The position numbers and the translations under genes were made by a program. Of a stretch of DNA of 64,000 nucleotides, positions 56,087 to 64,000 are shown piece after piece. Source of the DNA: Ditylenchus dipsaci. Lineage: Eukaryota; Nematoda; Chromadorea; Rhabditida; Anguinidae. How positions within the stretch are numbered: position 1 is the first letter of the stretch; the number at the start of each line of letters is the position of its first letter. The DNA lies in the NCBI GenBank assembly GCA_004194705.1, contig SADC01000595.1, positions 1-64,000 of the forward strand, read 5' to 3'. The notes under the pieces are model-generated. The model searched no databases and was not told the origin of the DNA. It saw nothing but the letters and a program-made list of their open reading frames with translations.

Positions 56087-56579
56087 AAATCTGAATGATA
56101 AAAGAACATCATAGCAATTGTCGGCTCCGTGTTGTCACCCAGATCGAAGAAAGTCACCATCGAAACCCTTAACTCTATCTGGAATAATTGAATGAGATTA
56201 CTAGACAAAAAAGTCAAGTTAAATGAGAACAGTGTATGCTACAGCATAAACGCAACACATAATTTTCATATACGAGATGAAGCACAAATGAATGCTTAAA
56301 TTTTTTTCACAAGGAAAGGACCCTGACTGTGACCTGGATAAGCATCGATGAAAAAAAAATTCTGCGTATTCCTGCAGAGGGCGCCTAAGTTCCTGAAAAA
56401 TCTGCCCCCTCCAGTTCTGAAGGTCCACAAAAAGTAGTACAAGGGTCACCCAAAGTTCTAAAAACACTTCGGTACCAGTATCATGGTTTTTCATAACGGA
56501 CTTATCGGTCATTACAAAAAAATTTGCTGACTTTCAAAGGCGGGAGTCAAAGGTCACACTGATTTGGTTTTGTGAGATA

Positions 56580-56843
56580 CCGTATTTTCTTCAATAGCTC
56601 ACCCGATTGAGTTATTTTTCAACCTCTCAAAAATCGGAAAATTTTGGACTCAATTTCTTTTTATCGGGTGCTAGATTATCTGGTGCTCAACCGAAATCTA
56701 AAAAGTGAAATGAGTAGAGCTCGTGGGAGTTAAGAAAATGCAATAAACAACCTTGCAATATATTTTCTCTGGGCCGAGATATAAGTAATCAAAGTCGAGG
56801 GGGATAAGTTAATAAAGAGGGGCCAGCTATTAGAGAAATACGG
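56580..56843. mobile_element. CCGTATTT-family MITE, AGCTCACC type (copy B)
   Basis: Partner of 27304-27566. Confidence 0.75.
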
Positions 56844-56891
56844 TAGATGAAATGTGCCACGAAAAATGTTATCTTTATCACGAAAAACGTG

Positions 56892-57196
56892 GGGACGCAA
56901 CCGACTCGCCAACGCCAAAACTCGTCAACGTTAAAAAAACTCATCAGCGCGAAAAATCGCCAACGCCAGAACTAGCCAAAGTAAAATACTCGCCAATGGC
57001 AAAACTCGCCGACGGCAAAATTTGCCAACAAAAAAAATCGCCAACGAAAAATGCGATTCAACTGACCCCCTTGGGACCAGCCATAGGGGCCGTTCAATCT
57101 AATTTTTGGTTTGCGAGTTCTTCGTTGGCGAGTTTTTCGATGGCGAGTTTTTTGGCATTGGCGAGTTTTTTGCTGGCGAGTAGCTGGTTGCGTCCC
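56892..57196. mobile_element. Foldback with CTCGCCAACGCC arms, uninterrupted (copy B)
   Basis: 305 bp, GGGACGCAAC ... GTTGCGTCCC with AAAACGTG at 56884-56891 and 57197-57204. This is the empty-site form of 29435-30336. Confidence 0.8.
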
Positions 57197-57521
57197 AAAA
57201 CGTGTTATCACGTAACGTCTGAATCCGCCGCCAAAGAGATAATGATTTTGACGTAGCGATTGATTTCTCATAAATACAGCTATCAACTACAGTCGAGAAT
57301 CGATAACATGACATAGCTTTTGTTTGGGTAATCCTTTTTCTTGGGGCAAGTTTACTTTTTGGGGGGCAAATTTTTATCTTGACTGATTTCATCCCTAGAT
57401 CCCTAGATTCATAGCTGAAAGAAAAAGCTATCGACTTGACAAGCGCTTGTAAAAATACAAAATATGTATTACAAATAAACGAAAAATATATTTATTTTAT
57501 ACTTTTAGATTATCAGAATCC

Positions 57522-58540
57522 ATGGCAAACAAATCTCCAATCGAGAATTTTATTGCGGGGGGTGTTGGAGGTGCCTTGAAGATCACCATCAGTCATCCGC
57601 TTGATACTATTAAAGTTCGTCTTCAAACAATGCCCATTGCGACAGATGGATTCTACAGTTATTTGAGAAAAATGATAGCATCAGAAGGATTTTTGGTACT
57701 TTCAAATACTTCTTATATATCAGCGAAATACTATGTATTTTCAGGCTCTCTATAAAGGTATCTCAGTTCCTCTAATTGCTGGTGTTCCCTTCTCTGCTTC
57801 ATACTTTGGTGGTTGTGCATTTGGTCGATGGCTTCTTCAAGAAGAGCAGAGCACAGGATCTTTCGTATCCAACTTCTTTATTGGTGGCATCTCTGGTGGC
57901 TTCACTTCGCTAATTGCTGCTCCGTTAGATCGCGTCAAGGCTCTTTTGCAAGTCCAGTCAAATGTGGTCAAACCTCGGTATCGAGGTCCATTTCATGCAT
58001 CGCGGAAACTTTTCAGAGAAGGGGGTGTGCCGAATTTATATCAGGGCTTTTCTGTGACTTTACTTAGAGGTTGAGTTATTTCCTCTATCAACAAGTGATC
58101 ACACATTCCTTTTGTCTGTAGGTTTCTTGGCTGGAGCTTCTTACTTCTCGGTCTATGCACTTTTAAAGAAAATTTTCTCCGCTGGATCTGATGCTGATAA
58201 TCGCTCTTCCGCCGTCACTATAATGATCTCTGGTGGAACCGCAGGAGTTATTGTTGGCTTGTTAGGGTTGCCTCTCGATGTTCTGAAGTCTCGTTTGCAA
58301 ACTGCACCTATTGGAAGATATCCCAGGTTTGTTTTTACGACTAGTGTTATTGGAAAGTCGACTTATACTTAATTTTGTTTCAGAGGTATTCGAGATGTGT
58401 TAAAAGAAATTCGACGAGAAGGCAGGATGAGGTCAACACTTTTCCGTGGCTGGGTTCCAGTGCTTGGTCTCTTTCCTTCAAATGCAGTCTGTTTTTTGGG
58501 CATCGAGACAACAGTGTATTTGCTGGATCTACGAAAATGA
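57522..58540 (+). CDS. Mitochondrial carnitine/acylcarnitine-type carrier (SLC25 family), intact copy B
   Basis: Exons 57522-57695, 57745-58069, 58122-58326 and 58384-58540; introns 49, 52 and 57 bp with GT/AG ends; 286 residues, close to the usual 300 of the family. Three repeats each carry the Px(D/E)xx(K/R) signature: HPLDTIKVRLQT (residue ~25), APLDRVKALLQVQ (middle) and LPLDVLKSRLQTAP (third). The third-repeat LDVLKSRLQTAP followed by GRYPRGIRDVLKEI, and the late FPSNAVCFLGIE, closely follow the carnitine/acylcarnitine translocase pattern (FPxDVLKSRFQTAP, FPANAACFLGFE). Such carriers exchange acylcarnitine for carnitine across the inner mitochondrial membrane for fatty-acid oxidation. 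The exact substrate is inference; an ornithine-type carrier is the next option. Confidence 0.88.
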
Positions 58541-58618
58541 ATAGCTGGCTCAATGAAAATATTAGATGCCACTTTATGTTCCTTCTGTTGATGTGTGAAA
58601 AAATATATTTATGTACTA

Positions 58619-58624
58619 AATAAA
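58619..58624 (+). promoter_or_regulatory. Polyadenylation signal AATAAA of the carrier (copy B)
   Basis: 79 bases after the stop codon, the same position as in copy A. Confidence 0.6.
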
Positions 58625-60060
58625 TGTGATCTTAGGAGATTGTTACCTACAATTTTTTATTCTACAGACGAAAATTGCAGCAAATTGTGTACTGGGGTTG
58701 TTCGAGTCGGCTCAATCATGAGACATCAAAGTTAAGTGGCAGTCGACCACCGTATTTATCGACTCATTTCAAAACTTTTTTCTTCACCAAATCATGTCTA
58801 CATTATTTTTTGAAGTTACAGATTCGAATCGGGGTAGGGACAGGCATTTTTTAAATAACAGACTTAAACCAGTTTTTTTGAAAACTTTTAAGCTTCAGAG
58901 TGGGTAGGAAATCCCTGTGCTACGTCCCCTAAGTGGTTATCCACTTCTAGAATCCAAAATGCTGGATTTAGCTGAAAGTAAGTCTTTGCCCACCTCTGGT
59001 ACGACATCCAAAATAAAAATTAACTAGGTTAATTGGCGCCTTACAGGCGCCTGGTGAGAAATGTCAATTGTCTTAACCATACTTATACGTTCCGGAAAAT
59101 AGGGCGACAGCGCTGGTCCCCGGCTTTTGAAAATTTCTGCGCCGGCGCCGCAAGCGGCGCTGAAAATTGTCAAATTTAGGCGCCCGGATGCCAGGGTAAA
59201 ATCAGGGCGAGGCCGCAAGTATATTTTTCAATTTCTGCGCCGGGCGCCAGAGTATAATAAGCGTTAAATAAACATTTTTGCCTTGGTACCCCTGTTGTTA
59301 TTTTGTGATTTTTTTGCCTAAGCCTAAAAAGATCACGAAAAAAAACAACAGGGGACCAAGGCAAAGTTGAGATGTATAGTTCAATTTAGCCAAAAAATGT
59401 ACTACTTTATCATTTTTATTGAGAAATTTTCGCAACAGTTCAAAAAAATTTAAGAAAATTTTCAAAGAAAACAGAATATTTTCAAAAAAAACACCGTTTG
59501 TGCGAGTATTCGATGAAGTCTGCGCCTTTCTAAAGATCTTGGGCGCCGACGCCAGCTGTAAAAAACCGAAGGGCGTCGGGCTTGTGAAAAATCGGCGCCG
59601 GCGCCGACCACGGGGCCAGGCGCCCGGTACCCATGCAAGTATGGACGTAACTACAAAAAGACTTACTATAAAAACAACTCAGCGTATACTATCTATTCAA
59701 AGAATCCAAATATAGAAGCCTCAGTAGATTTTTTACTTTCCAAAATTTGAGAAAATTTGAAAGATTGATAGTAAGATTTTAGTTCAACTGAAATATTAAA
59801 AAAATATTAGTGAATCCCACAGGAGTTGAAAGCTGCAATGAACACCATGGAAATGAAATCGATACTCGTCTTACACGGGAAAGGCACGACCACCCCGTCA
59901 CGTATAAGAGAACATTATATACCAAAGATAGCTCTCTTTGAGCTGATCACGGAGCCGTTCGCAAAATCTGCTACTCGCTAAATTGCATTGGGATATTGGC
60001 CTTTGAAAATTGGAAGCTTTCGATCTCCGACGTATTGCAGATTAGTAATTATGAACAGGT
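58625..60060. other. Downstream spacer (copy B of 31763-33197), no gene
   Basis: Holds the GGCGCC foldback at 59030-59640 and its nested hairpin near 59276-59366. Confidence 0.4.
59030..59640. mobile_element. GC-rich foldback element with GGCGCC words (copy B)
   Basis: Partner of 32160-32770 with the same nested TTGCCTTGGTACCCCTG hairpin. Confidence 0.6.
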
Positions 60061-60639
60061 CAGGGATGAGATATTCGCCCTTTTCGGGGGCAAATCGGGA
60101 CTAAAAATAGTCCCTAAAAAATCCCATTAGTCCCAAAAAGGGACTATGGGACGAGGACTTTGGTCCAAAATAGGACATAGTCTCTTCTAGGACCGTAGTC
60201 CCGTTATGAAATGCGATATTTTTATGGTCGAAAAGGGTTATTTGGGCTTTTTAGGGCTTTGTATGTGTGTTAAAACATTTTTCTTTATTACCTCTATATA
60301 GTATTTGGCGGTAACCGGACAATTTGCACTCTTAACCAGATATATAAAAACAACTACTTAGCAAAAAAACGGCGAGCTTTCGATTGCGGATTTCAAATGC
60401 GGATTCCATATTTGCGGATTTCACATTTGCGGAATCCACTTTAGAGACTCCACAAATGCGGATTCCACGTTTGCGGATTTTTATTTGCGGATTTTGCTTT
60501 TGCGGATTATCACTATTTTCGTATTTTCATTTGTAGATAGCGAATTTTCAAATTAGTTTTCACATATTTAGAAATAAATGGCTGAATTAGCCTCAACGGC
60601 GTACGATTAAAATATATCAATCGTTTTGAACGCTTAAAT

Positions 60640-60890
60640 GGGCATACCTACGCTAATAAGAGGTGGTGCGCGGGAATTGAAATTTTTTTTCCTGATAATT
60701 GAACTTGTGTATGGATTTTTCAACTTGGTTTCTAACAAAACAAGGCCTAGAATTTAATTTTGGTATAGTTTTGTTAGAAACCAAGTTGGAAAATCCGCAC
60801 ACAAGTTTGATGATTAGTGAAAAAAATAGAATTCCCGGGCACCAAATTTTATTTACGTGGGCATGCCTCTTTAAAAGAGAAACCCTCCAG
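60640..60890. mobile_element. Palindromic MITE, GGTGGTGYCCGG type, third locus
   Basis: Same family as 17405-17650: CTAATAAGAGGTGGTGC ... CCCGGGCACCA with AACAAAACAAGGCCTAG at the centre. A CTCCAGGTGGTTC-type degenerate minisatellite follows to 61060. Confidence 0.7.
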
Positions 60891-61089
60891 GCGTTATGGT
60901 ACCACCAGGTGGCTGAAATACCTTTAGATAGGCAGTTGAGTACACTAGCGGCGATTCAAGTACTCTCCAGGTGGTTCCGGTGCTCTCCGTATGGTTCAGG
61001 TTCCATGAAGGTGTTTCAAGGACACTCAATGTGTTCAGCTATAATCCATATGGTTCAAGTCAGAGTGAGTACCAAAAAACTAGACTAAA

Positions 61090-61739
61090 ATCTACCATCT
61101 TCAATGAAGAAGGAAACGAAACCTTTTTTAAAAACAAGTTAATCAGAAGTGTTTGTGCTTAAAAGAAAGCCGAGATTTTATACTTGAGGGCTTCTCAGAG
61201 ATATCCAATATAAGTTGCGAATTTTGGCCGAAATTAGGCTTGAACACGAAAATCCACCCTGAACCCAGGCTAAAATCCACCATCTTTTATTGAAGGGGAA
61301 GGGGCAGTGCAAGGAAAATTCTTTTAGAAGCAACTTCAATCATACATGTTTGTGCTTGAAAGAAAGGCAAGATGTTATACTTGAGGCTTCCGGCAAGACG
61401 TCCCGGTCTCAAATACTATATAGAGATCACGTATCAAACCCTTTGTTCATTAGGCGAAATTGAGGGATTTCAAATGGAAGAGGGTTTCGTTTGCGGCAGT
61501 GTTGGCAATAGGTGGCATTCAGGCCAACGAGTGAAGTTTTGATAAAATCAATTTTTCACCTTAATTGCTAGTTTTCTAGTGTATTCTTTCAGCGCATCTA
61601 ACATTTTTATATACAAATCTAAAGACACTTTCGTTATTTTTTTCGAAATCTTGCAAAAAAAAAGCGAAAAAGTCAAAGCGACCTATATAAAATTTCACAA
61701 AAAAAATAAGGTGGACTCAGATGTGGCCTGAAAAACCAC
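61090..61739. other. Interior of the hAT-type element, two diverged direct repeats
   Basis: A stretch near 61080-61190 (AAATCTACCATCTTCAATGA, CTTAAAAGAAAGCCGAGAT, ACTTGAGG) recurs in diverged form at 61270-61390. No coding exon seen. Confidence 0.4.
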
Positions 61740-61887
61740 TTATTGCCAACCCTGGTTTGCTGTATCGTACGTCAATATAAGGTCTCTGATTGCTTGAGCT
61801 GTTGCTGTAGCTTGATCAAAGCGTGGACGCTGGATCTTTTTATATTCGCTCAAATTCCTTTCGGTCGTTTGTTCTTCTTCAATAGCT
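61740..61887 (-). CDS. Terminal exon fragment of an unrecognised gene inside the hAT-type element
   Basis: After an ATTTTAG acceptor, one base of a split codon and 48 codons (AIEEEQTTERNLSEYKK, RPRFDQATATAQAIRDL, ANQGWQ) run to TAA. Composition is helical and protein-like. It could be a transposase remnant or captured exon. No upstream exon was identified. Confidence 0.4.
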
Positions 61888-61997
61888 CTAAAATAAGTCA
61901 TTATGAAAAGAAAAGTAGAATTGAGTACGCATATAAAAAATCGCAAATGTTAAGTGCGCATATGAAAATCCGCAAATGCAGAGTACGCATGGGCCGC

Positions 61998-62377
61998 ACT
62001 GTATTATATGTCTAACTCAAAATCGCGATTTAACACTTAAAAAGATGTTTTACGTACTAAAACATACAGAAAACATGTTTTTAGGTGGGGAGCGACACTT
62101 TTTTTAAGAAAAAATTATTTGACCAAAAATGACAAAAAATCGAAAAAGAGCTAAAAGTTTTAAGCCTAAGCCTAAAGCCTAAGCCTAACAAAAAGTTTCC
62201 ATTCGAAAATTGGCAAATTTTTAGCGTTTTTAGTCAAAAATGACCATAATTGTGTCAAAAATTTTTCTTAAAAAAAGTGTCGCCCCCACCTAAAAACATG
62301 TTTTCTGTATGTTTTAGGACGTAAAACATCTTTTAAGTGGTTAAATCGCGATTTTGAGTTAGGATATATAATACAGT
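61998..62377. mobile_element. Palindromic MITE with CTAACTCAAAATCGCG ends
   Basis: ACTGTATTATATGTCTAACTC and its inverse, arms about 130 bp including AAAACATGTTTTTAGGTGGGG. Nested in the hAT-type element. Confidence 0.75.
62161..62189. repeat. Short interstitial TTAGGC telomere-type repeat
   Basis: TAAGCCTAAGCCTAAAGCCT continues as AAGCCTAAC: four to five units of TTAGGC (minus strand) with one additional base. It lies at the centre of the MITE at 61998-62377. A shorter GCCTAAGCCTAA also occurs at 32452. Confidence 0.7.
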
Positions 62378-63239
62378 TTAGCCTACGCATGTAACAAATC
62401 CGCAAATTCAAAGCTAGAGTCCGCGAGTGAATAATCCGCAACTGTGAAATCCGCATTTAAAATCACAAATGTAGAGTCTGCAAATGTGGAATCCGTAAAA
62501 AATTCCGCAAATGTGCAATCCGCAAGTGTAGGATCCGCAAGTGCATATCCCCATTTGAGAGTACGCAAATGTGGAATCCAAGTGTGTGAATCCGCATATG
62601 ACAATCCGCAAATGTGGAATCCGCATAAAAAAATCCGCAATCGAATGCTCGCCAAAAAAACTTAGCAAAACGACCATTTAGCAAATTGGCGCTTAAATTG
62701 TGAATTCTTAGCAAAATCGCGCTTAAATCTTTTTTCTTAGCAAAACGACCGCTTAGCAAATCGCCGCTTAAATTTCGGGGTACAGCCCTAAAAAGCTCAA
62801 ATGACCCTTTTTACCATAAAAATATTGTATTTCATAACGGGACTACGATCCTAGAAAGGACTACTTCCCATTTTGAGACTAAAGTCCCTTGGTCCCATAG
62901 TCCCTTTTTGGACTATGGGACGCACTTACCTTAGACATAATTTCGAGCAAGTGCTGAAAACGATAAAAAGTTATTTTGTGACAGACTTTTCAGGACTATT
63001 TAGTCCGATTAGTCCTTTTTTAATAAGGAAAAAGGCGAAAATCTCATCCCTGGAACAGGTATGTGTGGCGTAGTGTATGTGTTCACGTTCTTTCTTTATG
63101 TCGAAAGTTCGATTACCAATCGGTGTAATTTTAAATTTTTTTAAATTTATTCATCGGTCTCTCTACATTTTTCACTTATTTAAAATCAAATGACTCCTAG
63201 TGACCAGGCCATGAATCGAGGTTTTTTCTACTCGGGACT

Positions 63240-63360
63240 GATTGCATCCAGAGGGCTTCGAACCAGCAACCTTGGTGATGAGTATATTGACCTCTACACC
63301 ACTCAAGCTCTCAAAGTTATAATTAAAAATAAGGTATGCGCCCAGCTGGATTTGAACCAG
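63240..63360 (-). repeat. tRNA-derived SINE-like sequence with A and B boxes
   Basis: On the minus strand, A box TGGTGTAGAGG (63291-63301) matches TRGYNNARNNG and B box GGTTCGAAGCC (63254-63264) follows. A second partial unit with B box GGTTCAAATCC lies at 63348-63358. No complete cloverleaf. Confidence 0.5.
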
Positions 63361-63404
63361 CAACCTCTACATCACCTTTTAGGGGGTTCGCCCTTTTCGC
63401 GCCC

Positions 63405-63590
63405 GGACACGGACAAAATTTGCTCGCGCCAAAATTTGCTCGGGCCAAAATTGCTCGCGGCCAAAATTGCTCGCGCCAAAATTTGCTCGCGGCCAAAAAT
63501 TTGCTCGGCCAAAATTTGCTCGCGGCCAAAATTTGCTCGCGCCAAAATTTGCTCGCGGCCAAAATTTGCTCGGCCATAATTTGCTCGGGC
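63405..63590. repeat. Tandem array of AAAATTTGCTCGCGGCC
   Basis: About ten units of 16-18 bp, all in one orientation. It looks like one arm of a foldback element; the other arm, if present, lies outside the window. Confidence 0.85.
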
Positions 63591-63775
63591 CTAGATTTTT
63601 CTTAATATTCCAGATTTACTCTTCATGGTCGAGATCGATCTTTAAGAGCCTAGATTCAGCTTAAATCGTGCTGAACAATCCACATATAACTTTAACTTGA
63701 CTGGCAAGTATAGGCTTTGTTTGTTTGTTCTCGAACTTTGCTATGTACCTTGGATAATTTTATTTAAGAAAGAAG

Positions 63776-64000
63776 ATGGATAAAAGAGAAGACTCGAGAG
63801 ATCACAGAAGCTCTGATGATGTTCGCAAATTTCCATTGGTGTTCAGTGGTTCGATCACCTATAAGCAATTTCTTGAGCAGGTGTTTTCTCCTTATTATTG
63901 TTTTCAGTGACTCAACATAACGATTTAGAACGTTCTAAATTTTGTCACCTCTCAAAAAGGCAAAACCAAGGCTGATTATAATGGTTCCTCTTCAACAAGC
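63776..64000 (+). CDS. 5' end of a spliced gene running off the window
   Basis: ATG at 63776 starts exon 1 (63776-63880, 35 codons, MDKREDSRDHRSSDDVRKFP ...), ending TTGAGCAG|GTGTTTTC. The intron 63881-63928 is 48 bp with an ATTTAG acceptor; exon 2 from 63929 reads NVLNFVTSQKGKTKADYNGS and stays open to the edge. A nearer TTTTCAG at 63907 would give an immediate in-frame stop and is unlikely. The N-terminus is charged with no signal peptide. Family not recognised. Confidence 0.6.

Larger units (their letters stand above)
33967..60532 (+). repeat. Copy B of the ~26 kb direct duplication
   Basis: 26,566 bp. Starts GTTTACC with poly-C in the arm of the palindromic element and ends at CATTT within the hAT-type element, which continues intact beyond. 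Specific to B: insertions at 41561-41979, 46181-47170 and 52082-53766, and an expanded 56-bp array (about 48830-49205). These and the A-specific insertions account for the 814-bp length difference. Confidence 0.95.
60061..63052. mobile_element. 3 kb hAT-type element, 8-bp TSD GAACAGGT, with nested elements
   Basis: CAGGGATGAGAT ... ATCTCATCCCTG, with GAACAGGT at 60053-60060 and 63053-63060. Sub-terminal words GGGACTA / TAGTCCC are inverted on the two sides. The arms include the TTTGCGGATTCCAC words (60385-60515 and 62400-62645, inverted) and TTAGCAAAACGACC words (62660-62780). Inside are two palindromic MITEs and one minus-strand exon (61740-61887). CAGGG ends and an 8-bp target are typical of hAT. 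Confidence 0.85.

Noticed and set aside
63405..63605. Frames rich in Ala-Lys-Phe-Ala-Arg repeats
   Set aside because: Three frames of the AAAATTTGCTCGCGGCC tandem array, not a repeat protein.
1..64000. Bacterial or viral origin, or horizontal operon
   Set aside because: Spliceosomal introns, nuclear tRNA genes, AATAAA signals and eukaryotic transposons throughout; no Shine-Dalgarno-led gene strings, no viral structural genes.

Overview
This window is eukaryotic nuclear DNA from an invertebrate animal, and a nematode-like genome is my best guess. Supporting signs are short introns (46-60 bp) with TTTTCAG-type acceptors, AATAAA signals just after stop codons, an SLC25 mitochondrial carrier split by three short introns, tRNA-Lys(UUU) genes, and a short run of TTAGGC (nematode telomere-type) repeats. 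The species cannot be named from sequence. The DNA is AT-rich and most of it is transposon sequence. I saw no rRNA, CRISPR array, LTR retrotransposon or LINE.

Layout. (1) 1-7,910 is single-copy flank: a 3.3 kb foldback element carrying a broken Mutator-like (MULE) transposase with a FLYWCH-like zinc finger plus spliced exons of a second gene; a Chapaev-like element; two small spliced genes (4907-5184 minus, 5544-5917 plus); and minisatellites. (2) 7,911-33,662 (copy A) and 33,967-60,532 (copy B) are two near-identical direct copies of a roughly 26 kb unit, separated by 304 bp that include a hairpin. (3) 60,533-64,000 is single-copy: the rest of a 3 kb hAT-type element, tRNA-like sequence, a tandem array, and the first two exons of a gene that runs off the window.

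Genes in each unit, in order: a membrane protein with a Cys-rich juxtamembrane segment and a Ser/Thr/Pro tail (minus); the last exon of a second, possibly tail-anchored, membrane protein (minus); a possible signal-peptide exon (minus); tRNA-Lys (plus); a nest of foldback elements; tRNA-Lys (minus); a small single-pass protein ending in a KKxx motif (minus); and a carnitine/acylcarnitine-type mitochondrial carrier (plus). In copy A the carrier and the KKxx gene are broken by one-base indels. In copy B both are intact.

The outstanding feature is the mobile DNA. More than a dozen foldback or palindromic families occur. The inverted arms of each are built from its own short tandem word, and the flanks of many show 8- or 9-bp target duplications. 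Comparing copies A and B gives direct filled/empty sites for five insertions, which proves mobility and defines exact ends. One of these carries a multi-exon gene with a FLYWCH-like finger. The two copies may be a true tandem duplication or two haplotypes joined during assembly; sequence alone does not decide.
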